Shown: positions 24,068 through 36,000 of the stretch, piece after piece | How positions within the stretch are numbered: position 1 is the first letter of the stretch | How the letters are laid out: each line of letters begins with the position of its first letter | NCBI RefSeq assembly: GCF_030272615.1 | Contig: NC_081412.1 | Span: 478,243,657-478,307,656 of the forward strand | Length of the DNA: 64,000 bases | Reading direction: 5' to 3' | From: Cryptomeria japonica | Lineage: Eukaryota; Streptophyta; Pinopsida; Cupressales; Cupressaceae | Made by a program: the position numbers and the translations under genes | Notes under the pieces: model-generated | Seen by the model: only the letters and a program-made list of their open reading frames with translations | Database searches by the model: none | Told to the model about the DNA's origin: nothing

Positions 24068-27000
24068 AAGAATGGAAAAATATGATGTGAGTATTATTTA
24101 TACCAAGATGTTGAATGTATGGTTAGATTGTAATCCCTCAACTACTATCTATTGGTGGACTGTGTGCTCTTGTCCAATCTGAGATCAACTGCTAGTATTC
24201 GATGCTATGTTGGAAGTTCGATTTGTCTTGGTGTTGATGAATGCTTATGGATTGCTAATTTGCAAATCCAACACTTATGATTCTACCAATGTGTATGGGC
24301 TGATCAATGGCTGTTGATGATGTCCGATGCTGATGTTCCTTGAATATATGTTTACTGATTGCTGCTGATGCTTGTTACTGATATCTGAAGATGTATTTTG
24401 GATTGATTGCTGATGTGTGATACTCAATTCTGATATTCCTGATGATGTATCTTTATCAATGCTTGATACCTCCTACCCTCAATCTCTTTTCTTATACCTT
24501 CTTCTAACATTGAAGAGTTGTGACATTTGGCTAGACCTTTGCCTTGAAAGGTGGTGTCTCCTCTTAAAAGCTAACTGCTGCTTGTTTCCCTCAACTAATT
24601 GTTGCTTTAGTGAAACGTCCTAAACACTTTGTTTGCACTTAACACATCACTTGTTAGTGAGGAGAGGACCTCACCACATCGCTTGTTAGTGAGGAGCGGA
24701 CCTCACCGTCTATCCTTGCGTTACGATCTGTGTGATCCTCTTTGCAAACTGATTACAGGTTTGAATTTACTGGGATATATTTGGGCCCATGACGTGGAGG
24801 CATAAAATAAACCTTTTAAATAAACAAAGTCCCTCCTATACCTTGGTGTCACTTTATGAGTTCAACTTGCTGTTTAAAAAAAACTTAAAGTGACCCTCTT
24901 CCTTAGGTGTAGGAATAAGGGGGGCACTTTATGAACACCTACCCCTTCGCTTAAGTTATAAAGTGACTTTGTAAAAGAACACTTGAAATAAATCAAATAT
25001 TATTCTGTCAACCTTAGAACTCACCAAGGCATTGAACTAGGAAGCATTTCACTATGAACGGAGAGGAGACAAAATCCAAGGCCAAGTGCTAAAAATAACA
25101 CTTACTAAAAATAAGCCTATGCCAAAAATAGAAACTTTGCTGGAATACATTAAAAACACGTGCTAGAGATCTCCTTAGGACAATGAGTCCCCTAACAGTG
25201 TCCCCTAACCACATCCACCCAGCCTATGGGAACTTGAGAATAGGCTGATGGAAACCTCAAGCTGACTAGGTGCAAGAAGGGGACATTACAAATTCGTGTC
25301 TATATTTGTACAAAAGAAGTGCTAGGACTTTTATATAAATATATTTTCGCAAAAGTATTTTCGATAGGGTTTTGTTATAGGATTTTAAATAATGTCAAGG
25401 CCCACAAAATCAATAAGTGAGTTCGTTAAGCTAGGGCACACATCTTTTGCAACCAACATCATGTAGTTCGTCCAACCATGACTGCCAATAGCCAGGGCGT
25501 TTCTTTTGCAACGTGTAATAGGAGGGAAGAGCCACATATTTCTTTGGCAAGCATTTCTTTTGCAACATGTGACAAGAATTGGAGGGATGAGTGTTGAGTC
25601 ACATTTCTTTGTCGTAGATTTCTTCTACAAAATTTCTTTGGCCATTGGAGTAATTCTTTGGTGTATCTTCTTCGGATTTCTGTTGTAGTATTTGTGGATA
25701 TTTGTTCCAGCTTTTGTTGGCTTGTGACCCCCAAGGAGGCTGCCATTTTCAATACGCCTTTTGAGAGTTTAGGTTTTTTTAGTTATTGTTTTTGTTTTAT
25801 AAGATTCTGTTTAGGTTTCCTTTTTGTTTTATTAAATATTAAGTATGTGCAATTGACACTTATAAAAAATTAAAAATTATCTTATTTTTATTAAAAAATT
25901 AATATTTAATACATTTAAATTTAATATTCTTTTATTTTATTTATTTATATTAACATTTAATAATGAAAACATTATTTAAATATTTTTTTTTATACTTTTG
26001 TGGTTGTATTATTTATATTAAAAAATTAAATTTATACAAGGTGAATTTTTCCTCTTGCCAAACTTCATGTGAATTTTGTTGTTGCCGAACAAACTTGAAT
26101 TCGAACCTTGTGTCATAGCTTGCAACCTTGTATGATAGTTGCTAATATAAATCCCAGTCTTCAAAAGAGCTATGGTCCCTTTTTGCAAATAGTTCGACGC
26201 CCAAGAATAAACAATATGACTTGAATATTATATGTCCACTACAAAAAGGCAAATTGTTCTTTGGTAGTACGGCTCCTTGTTGGTAGGTACAATAGAGAAT
26301 GTTAAATAGGATAGTCTTTAGAATGTTATAACCAGCCACCTTTGTCTCTTACAACATCCCCAAGTAAATAATATGAAATCCCTCTCATCACCCTTGTTTT
26401 ACACTTGAAGCCCTCTCCCACAAGGTGTATTGCAGATGTTATGGAACAAAAAGTAAATAACACCCTCAACAACATGTGGGGCACCATCATGGCTAATTTT
26501 TAAAAATTATGGTAGCATAGCAGCACCACTCACAAATTTATTTAATCATTCCTTCCACTTGAATGAAGTTAACACCATGGCTAATTAAATGCTTTTATTC
26601 CGTCCTCTTTTATTTCAATTCATTCTTGGCCTCTTCCTCTTTTCTGGAAGGAATATTCTTGGGCTAATTAAATCCTTTTCAAAGAGGTTTTTTAGAGGGA
26701 AACATCTTTGTTTGGAATTTGCTTCTAGGAATCAAAGTCTTTAATGCCAAAGACCTCTTGATTGTCTATTGCAATGATCGTGGATTGAAAGCCTTCATCA
26801 GATCCCAGAGGGGTTTAGATAGATCTTCCATGAAAAGAATAGTGAGCATCCTTTTAGAGACAATGGGGACCATTGGACAAGTTTTGAAATTCAGCCGCAT
26901 GGCTTTCCATAATGACGTATTGTCTAAGCTTGGCCAATTCCCTAAAATGGATCTCAGGATCTTTTTGGTTGTACTGCACAATAAATTTTCTGCTGAACTT

Positions 27001-30000
27001 GTAAGTATTGATAAGACTGTGACTCTGAGTGACCAACCCGTTTTTCCATCACTCATGAACTATGCCTTCAAGGTGAAGTGTGGCAAACGTGATGGCTTCC
27101 TAAAACATGGTTTTGAGGGATATATATTGCCTAGCTTTTGAATCCATGAACAAATTGTACTCTTGTTTGACCCATCAAAAGTGGAATGGTTCAACTTTTT
27201 CAAATTATGTTGTAGATCCCTATGCTGCTGATTTTGTTCGATAAAATGCATAGAATACTAAAATGTATTCTTCTATTAGATATCAAGTTTTAACATTACA
27301 AATATATTCACCTCCTTTTATGATATTTCGATTGAAGATAAAACCATAAAAATAACCTAAGTTGACAAATAAACTAATCTAGTTTAAAGTCACTACATTA
27401 ACTTTATTACAAAAAGTTCTTATTATCTCTAATACCCTCTATTAAGACTTACTGTACTTAAAAAAAATTAAACTTACATAAAGAACACCAAAATAAAATC
27501 ACCCTGAACCATGAATTAGCCTTTCTTCAGAAGATTTACTTTGAAAACAGACCTTACACTAGGCAGAACTCCGTCAAGCTGTGTTGAACCCTCGTAAAGG
27601 TGCAGCTTCTGAGCTGAATTCCTAAGTTCCTAGATTACCACCTCCCTAAATTCCCAAAACCAATGGACAATGATCTATGTTGAGCCACACTAATAGAGCT
27701 CCATCAAGTTGTCTCGTGACCTTAGTAAGCTTATGATTCCCAAGATTCACAAACTCCAAGCTAATTAGGCACCATCCATTTTGAGCTTCATCTACACTAC
27801 CTTTTTACCTATGTTCAAAGAACTAGACTTGTTTAAAATGCATAAAAAGTATCTTCTTCACCATTGCCAGCATCTGGAGGGTCTTCAACAATGGCTACAT
27901 TAGCTACTTCAAGAAAATCATTAGCTCAAAGTCTATATTTCCAAGTTGTGTGCCCTATTTTCTTGCAATAATAGCATTTTGTCCTTATTAGATCTACAAT
28001 TTGAGTATACTGCTATCCCAATTTGAGGATCATCTTTAGTATCTTGTGCAATAGTTCTCTTTTCTTCATCTAGGAGAGTTGAAATCATATCTTCCAGACT
28101 TAAGAAGAAATTTGACTAATAGGAAATATGACATTGCTGAATTTTGAAGATAAACTGTTTAGTAAGATGGCTTTAGCATCTACATCATCCACTGCAACAT
28201 TAGATTTTGCTAGTCAAGGAATAGGTCTTAGATTGTTCACGTGGCTTGACATAGTGACTCCATTAGTTATTTTGAATTTGAAAAGCTGAAGCTTTAATTT
28301 TATTTATTTTTGGAATAACTATTACTACTGTAAATAGTGTATTCAGTTTCCTCCAAATCTCTTTAGATGGTTTTGCCAAATCTATATGATGTAACTCAAA
28401 ATCAGAAAGGGCAAGATTGATAATAGCTTCGGCTTTATCATTTCTACTTATGCTATTTCAGTACTTACTAGAATCTATAGGAAGTTTCTCATTTCTGTTT
28501 ACTATTCCCTGCAGGTTCTTGTGCATCAATTGTTATTTTATATGATCAGATTTGCAATACACAGAAACACAGAAATACAACACATGAACAAAATAGAACA
28601 CACCACATATCCTGGGAAAACCCTCCTTCTTGAGGGGGAAAAAACCCAGCCAAGAATATATCTCTTATATTAAATTGATTGATTAAAATGAAATGATCAT
28701 CACCTTCTATGTACAGAAAGTAAGGTGCCTTTTCTCAAGCAAGACGACTCTTCACAAGAGTTGGCCTCATTCAAGAACCAAGGTGACTTTTCATCTTGGG
28801 TCAGCGCTTATAAATTTAAAATAATAATTTGCATTAGGCCGACTTGCTTCTAGGAATACCTCCTGCAGCTATAAAACACTAACACTCCCTCTTAGCTAGG
28901 GAGGTATTTTCCAGATATCTTCGTCATGGAGTCTCTCAACATGACGCCCACAATCGCTACACCCATTTGTGGAATGCTCAAAGGTTCATCACGGAGTCTC
29001 TCAACGTGATGTCGTCATGGAGTCTCTCAACATGACGTCCACCATGGCTACTCCCATGTGTGGAAAGAAACACACGTACAAGTGCCCATCGCAGAGTCTC
29101 AATGTGATGTTGTCATGGAGTCTCTCAACATGAGGTCCACCATGGCTACTCCCATGATTGGAAAAAACACAAGTACAAAGAATTCATCAGGGAATTTCTC
29201 AACGTGATGTTGTCATGGCGTCTCTCAACATGACGTCCACCATGGCTACTCCCAGAGGGTGAAAAGACAAGGGCTTTCACCTCAAATTTCTCTATCACAG
29301 AGAAAAAATGCATTACAAGGGCTTTCACCTCATACATCTCCGTCTTAGAGAAATATACATTATAACAAATCTTCATGATGATGTGGCTCCCTTTGAAGCT
29401 CCAAGTTCTTGCATCAACCTCCTGACCTCCTTGTCCAAGGTTGCCTCTATTGGTTTGTCAGACTCCCTCAAAATGTTATTTCCTTCTCTTCGAAGAAACT
29501 GATCGCAATGACAATAAGGTTCTTCCTCTTTGAGAGATGTCTCCAGTCACCAACTCAGTCTCATGGCTACAAGCATCTAGTTCTTCCTTCCTTGAATGCA
29601 ATCTCTTATTGCTTCTTGGTCTGTCCTCTTTATTGATTAATCTTCCTCACAATTTACCAATTGTTCTTTCTGTTGATTTGTAGCTAGGTCGGATCCCTTC
29701 TAGGGCTGACCTAGTACATAAAATGCCGAGTGGCCTATCGGCCTTAGCATTTTGACACATCACTTTATTGTGTAAACCCTATTTGGGTCCGGCCCTATTT
29801 GGGCGATGGGTGTAACTTGTATAACTGACTGGTATATGTAACTTGTAATTAAGTGTGAGACTCATACTGAGTCCTACCCCAAATGAAACTTGTAATAAGC
29901 AACAATTGATGTAAATTGTGAATGGGCCTTGACCAATATTTGAACTGTAACTTGGTTCCAAAATATACAAGGCCGACCAAGGGTGATTAAGGACATAATC

Positions 30001-33000
30001 ACCTATATAAGCAATGTAATCTGGGCGATCAAACATACAACTCAAGCATTCATTCATTCAGCGATCTACTTCTGATTAGCAACGAGTTTCTCTTAAGTAT
30101 CAACGGTGAATTACTTCAGTTAGATCAGCGACCGATCACTTGGGCGAATCATCCAAGAACAGTGATTTCTTAGTTCAAGGCTGAGTGAATCATTCTCCAA
30201 GGTTGCAGAACTTGTCAAAGGGTTGGCATATTATCCTAGAGGTGCCGGATAGACACTCAGTGACACAACGAACTGCACTTCAAGGATATTTTGATGAGAT
30301 TGTCTCAGATAAGTTGTGCCCTAATTGATCTATGTCTTGAGAAGACAAAGTTGTAATTTGCTTCTGTGTTTTTTCTAATCTGATCTGAGATTGCTTGTTG
30401 GGTTTTTCATGTCCAAGAGGGAGGTTTTCCCAGGGTATCTTGGTGTTCTTGTGTATGTGTATTTATTTATTTCCTAGTCATGTTAATTCTGATCACTAAA
30501 ATCAACATGGTATTAGAGCTTGGTTCGTAATAGTTGTGATCAAATTCATCAATTATAGTCATTTTTTCAGTCTAACCTACTACTCAAGTTCAGGTCAACA
30601 TGGCTTCTTATCTTACGGCTGAAGATAGGCTGGAAGGTTCTGCCAATTACACTTCATGGAAGGTCAGAATAATGATGGCCTTAAATGACCTTGCTGAATA
30701 TGTCGGCAAGGATGCTGCTGAACCTCAAGACGAAAAAGAGAAGGAAGAATGGAAGAAGGACTACCAAGCACAAAGGATGATTATTGATTCCGTCAAAGAT
30801 CACATTGTGTCATCCATCTCCAAGAAGAAGATTGCGAGAGAGATTTTCAACACATTGGAGAAGATGTACGAAGTCAACAACACTAGCTACATACTTGCCT
30901 TAAGGAATCAACTCTCTCACATCTGATTGGAGAAAGGAGAACCTGTAGCTGCTTACTTCTTGAGGATCTCTAAGCTAAGGGATCAACTTTCTACCGTTGG
31001 GAAGAATGTTGAAGACAACGACTTAACTATGATGGCTCTAAATGGTCTTCCTTCTACATGGGAGCCCATTATTCAAGGAATCGGTGCAAGAGTGGAGCTT
31101 CCTCAATTTGATCGATTGAGAGGAGATTGCATTCAAGAGGAATCTCGCTTGGCTGCGAAAGGAAAAATTAGAAGTCCTCATGACAATGATCATCATGTCC
31201 TCACAGCTAAGAAGGAAGGTGGCCAGTGGAAGAAGAATAACTTCAAGGGAAATAGAGATTTCAGACCCTCTGCTCCTGATTCAAGGAAGAAACCAAAGGA
31301 CTTATCTCACATCCGATGCTTCCGATGTAACAAGTTTGGTCACTTTGCAAAGGACTCTCAATCTCAGCTTGAGCAAGGAGAAGCAAACCTAAATGAAGTC
31401 TCGGAACTGTTGAATAATAAAGACTTCCTCTTTGTCTCAGCCTTGTCAAGCAATGTTCACTCAGACAGTAACACTTGGCTGATTGACAGTGGTGCATCTA
31501 GACACATCACAGGCTATCGGGAGCATCTCTTAGATTTGGTGGAGAAGAAGTCCAACCTTCATGTGACTATTGGTAACAGTGCTCGTTATGCAGTAAGAGG
31601 TTTTGGCTCTACTTCCTTAAAATTAGATTCTGGTATTTCCCTTCATCTCAGTAATGTTTTGTTTGTACTTGGAATAAAAAGGAATCTAATCTCTATATCT
31701 GCTCTAGAAGATAAAGGTTGTCAGGTTGTATTTTCTAAAGGAAGAGTTCTTGCATGGCCTAAGGAGTCCAACATCAAATCAGCTCGTGCCATTGGGATTA
31801 GATATGAAAGCCTATACAAGCTTTCAACTCACACTTTCAATTAAGGATATAGTTGATAGATTCTTAAAACTATGATAGGAGTAAATCAGCTAGTTTTTTG
31901 AATCATGTGAACTTATTACTTCGATAAGGATTGAGCGGGAGTTACATATTCCCCATAATCCTCAGTGAATGCATTGTTGTTAATTATATTTAGTAAAGCT
32001 TAAACATGTTGCTGTTTTCTAACCATTGATGTTGAAAACTGATTTACAAACAAATTGATATCTCTAGTGTTGGATTTGAGAAGTATGGCTAACCATTTGA
32101 ATTCAAATCAGTTATGAATTTATATGATTATTGCAAGGATGTTCTTGATTATGATTCTATGATAGAACTAACATGTGTTTCTTGTTTCTCTGAAATATAC
32201 TTTGGCCAAGAGGGAGTTTTCGGCTCCTATATTAACATTGTGTGTATCTTCCACCCTCTACGGAGTGCAAGGTGGGACCACCCTTTGCAGAGTGCGAGGT
32301 GGTAGTTTCTTTGAGGTGTAATACCTCTTCCACCCTCTGCAGAGTGCAAGGTGACAGTTTATACTTCTCTGTAGAGAAGTTTTGAGGTGTAAGACCTCTT
32401 CCACCCTCTGCAGGCAATGCAAGGTAGATCCATCCTCTACGGGTGTGCATGATGGGTATCATGAAAGAGTCCATGATGTACTTAGGATCCACCCTCTGCG
32501 AGTAGGCATGGTGGAGTTGCATTCTTCTTTGGGAGAAGTTTGAGGTTAAAGGCCTCGTTCCACCCTCTGCGAGTAGGCATGGTGGTAATGCACTACTCTC
32601 TAGGAGAAGTGTGAGGTGAGAGCCCTCTTCCACCCTCTGCGAGTAGGCATGGTGGATCCAACCTCTGTGAGTAGGTATGGTGGATACACCCTCTGTGAGT
32701 AGGTATGGTGGATGTCATGGAAGAAATTCCATGATGTGTTTGTTCACCCTTTGGGAGTAGCTATTGGTGAACATCATGTTGAGATGACGTCATGTTTATT
32801 TGGTTTCCATCCATGGGAGTAGCCATGGTGGTTGTGTTCATTTGCATTTTTCATGGGAGTAGCCATGATGGTTGTCACTATGTGACTTGGTTATTCAGAA
32901 GGAATCCTCCCTAGCTAAGAGGGAGTGTTGATTTGTAGCTAGGTCGGATTCCTTCTAGGGCCGACCTAGTACATAAAATGTTGAGTGGCTTGTTGGCCTT

Positions 33001-36000
33001 AGCATTTTGACATATCACTTTATTGTGTAAACCCTATTTGGGTCCGACCCTCTTTGGGCGATGGGTGTAACTTGTATAACTGACTGGTATATGTAACTTG
33101 TAATTAAGTGAGACTCATATTGAGTCCTACCCCAAATGAAACTTGTAATAAACAACAATTGATGTAACTTGTGAATGGGCCTTGACCCATATTTGAAATG
33201 TAACTTGGCTCCAAAATATACAAGGCCGACCAAGGGTGATTAAGGACATAATCACCTATATAAGCAATGTAATTTGGGTGATCAAACATACAACTCAAGC
33301 ATTCATTCATTCAGCGATCTACTTCTGATTAGCAGCGAATTTCTCCTAACTATCAACGGTGAATTACTTCAATTAGATCAGTGACCGATCACTTGGGCGA
33401 ATCATCCAAGAACAACAATTTCTTGGTTCAAGGCTGAGCGAATCATTCTCCAAGGTTGCAAAACTTGTCAAAGGGTTGGCATATTATCCTAGAGGTGCCG
33501 GATAGACACTCAGTGACAACGAACTGCACTTCAAGGATATTCTGATGAGATTGTCTTAGATAAGTTGTGCCCTAATTGATCTATGTCTTGAGAAGACAAA
33601 GTTGTAATTTGCTTCTGTGTTTATTCTAATCTGATCTGAGATTGCTTGCTGGGTTTTTCACCTCCAAGAGGGAGGTTTTCCCAGGGTATCTTGGTGTTCT
33701 TGTGTATGTGTATTTATTTATTTTTGAGTCATGTTGATTCTAATCACTAAAATCAACACTTTCCTAATCTTTGCACTTAAAGATTCTAATCACTAAAATC
33801 AACACTTTCCTGATCACTGCCAACTCCTGATTTCAGAATCCTTTGAATAGGAGAACAAGAGGGCTGCATGCAGGTCTCCACATAGTCTGCCAACACAATA
33901 TTGATAGCAATCCTTCAAGCAAGCTAACACCTCCGTCACACACAGAAGGTGCATTGAACAGTAGTGCTCACAAACTCAATTAGAGTTTAGCCGTATGCAA
34001 AAAATAACTTTTGACTTCCTTTTAAGGGTCCTTATTAGCTTCCAAATGACCCATTCAAGTTCTCAAAAAAAAACGCTCAACAATTCCTTTACTATGCCTG
34101 AAAGATTGTCACGATATTGATCGCACAACCTAATTTTAAATCACTGATTCATTTTCCTCCTCAAATTTGAATTTTGATGATTCTTATTTACAACTCTTGT
34201 CTGCAAGATATTGATTCTACCTCCATAGATAGATGACTCTTCAAGGTGAAGCAATCAACCTGGAATTAGACAACGATTATTCTTCATCCAAATTGATGCC
34301 ATAAACTGAATCTATTCAAGATGCTCCAAAATCGATTTTAATTGCACTTAATCTCTCTTAAGAATAATAGTTGACCATTCCTCAAACTCAATCGATTCTG
34401 ATTCAGAATTCACTTATTACTCCCTGTAAGTGGTGTCACCCAAGCTGTTAATATTACAACAAATTTGTCACCAAAAATGAATTTCCGGTTATTGCAAGGG
34501 TGTGTTCAGGGAAAACGTATTCTCCAGTCTCTTCCACAAGGAAATGAAGCCTCAAATGATTCCACAACAATATTGATATTATTTGCACTGCTCACCATCT
34601 TTGGATCTTAGATTTACTGCCTGACTGCTTAAGCAAATCTGATTGGATCTTTTCTTAGAACCGCTCTGATACCATGCTATTTTTATGATCAGATTTTCAA
34701 TACACAGAAACACAGAAATACAACACATGAACAAAATAGAACACACCACATATCCTAGGAAAACCTTCCTTGAGGGAGAAAAAACCCAGCCAAGAATATA
34801 TCTCTTATATTAAATTGATTGATCAAAATGAAATGATCATCACCTTCTATATATACAAAGTAAGGTGCCTTTTCTCAAGCAGGGCGACTCTTCACAAGAG
34901 TCTGCCTCATTCAAGAACCAAGGTGACTTTCATCTTGGGTCGGCCCTTATAAATATAAAATAATAATTTGTAATAAGCAGACTTGCTTCTAGGAATACCT
35001 CCTGCAGCTATAAAACACTAACATCAATTGCATCTGTATTCTTACTTCCAGGTGTGTGTAATGACCCCCAATTAGTTATACTTATATTTAACCTAAATTT
35101 GGCCAAATCTATAAACAAGTGATTGAGTTTTATAAGCGTACCTTTGTAGACTGTTTTCCTGCAACAAAATTAGAGAACATATATGAAATAATACTTAAAA
35201 CTGAAATATAAATTATATTAAATGATACCAAATCTGCTATATTAATAACTGTTAGAATCATAATTGTCAGATGTAATCAGAAAATTATATTTCCTAGAAG
35301 AGATCAGATTATTATTAAAGCATGTTTGTAAATCAGTTACTAATCAATTCCTTTAGTCCATTAGTTGGATAGGGTGTCCAAGAAACCATCCTCCTAGGCC
35401 CAAGGGCAGAATCCCATGTCCCCCTTGGCTCCATATGGCAGGTGTTAGGCATCCATCATGGACTGGTGTACCCAGCGAGGTGGTCTATCGCCGTTCCCCC
35501 TCATCACAACTACCCTCTCTCTTAAGCCCAAGAGCAGATGCTTCACCCCTCTTGGCTTCATGTGGCAGGTATTAAGCATCCACTATGGAGTGGTGTACTT
35601 AAAGAGAGCCCTTCATTTATAATGAACCATTTGTGATATTCCAATGAACTAATGAAGTTATATTCAGTCCATTATGACAGTCAGTTATATAATTACCATA
35701 TTGTGTTATATTACATAAGTACCTTATATTGGATTAACATTATGTTCCTTGTTAGTATTACTTTGTATCAGTGTTACTCATTTACTGTCATAATCCCATT
35801 ACCATCAGTTTGTTATCCCTTGTACATGAATTTACAACATTATCATAATCTGTGTAAACTGAATTATACTATGATTTCTTGTAATCATGTGCAGATATTC
35901 AATTATATGTACTGTCAAATAGTATTGTTATTTTATTGCTGTTTGAATAAATATAATCTGCCCTTTTAACTTTATATCTGATTAATTCTGTCACAATGAT

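Larger units (their letters stand above)
22292..26105. mobile_element. 3.8-kb block interrupting G's left LTR
   Basis: Present in the left LTR and absent from the right LTR, where the flanks adjoin near 50301. Its ends carry an imperfect inverted CACAAGGTTC (left at about 22301, right inverted at about 26104). The interior has an R2-type LTR start (23445), microsatellites and many decayed repeats. No transposase was recognised. The class is unresolved; it may be a composite. Confidence 0.5.
29671..33758 (+). mobile_element. complete gag-protease LTR element E3, nested in E2
   Basis: Plus-strand element with LTRs of 837 bp (29671-30507) and 833 bp (32926-33758), TGTTGATTTGTAGC...AAAATCAACA. 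The target-site duplication CTTTC is perfect (29666-29670, 33759-33763). Primer site TGGTATTAGAGC is at 30508, and polypurine tract AAGAGGGAG precedes the right LTR. The interior encodes gag and the aspartic protease only. Integrase, reverse transcriptase and RNase H are absent, as in gag-only TR-GAG-type derivatives. Sense to ARP5. It shares polypurine tract and tandem-repeat motif with E2. Confidence 0.94.
28531..35023 (-). mobile_element. LTR element E2, inserted in E1's gag
   Basis: Minus-strand LTRs of 349 bp (5', 34675-35023) and 354 bp (3', 28531-28884), TGTTAGTGTTTTATAG...ATARCA. The target-site duplication TCAAT is perfect (28526-28530 and 35024-35028). Primer site TGGTATCAGAGC is at 34674-34663. 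A polypurine tract AAGAGGGAG precedes the 3' LTR. The interior is 28885-29670 plus 33759-34662 around nested E3. On the minus strand near 29530-29380 a coding-like stretch ends ...[14 protein letters not shown], probably a gag end. No pol. Confidence 0.92.

Noticed and set aside
26719-27141. Plus-strand 140-residue open frame
   Set aside because: It is antisense to a recognisable gypsy gag ([28 protein letters not shown]), which explains the sequence.
28920-32900. CRISPR-like arrays in E2/E3
   Set aside because: Irregular unit length, no conserved repeat with unique spacers, eukaryotic retroelement context; these are ordinary tandem repeats.
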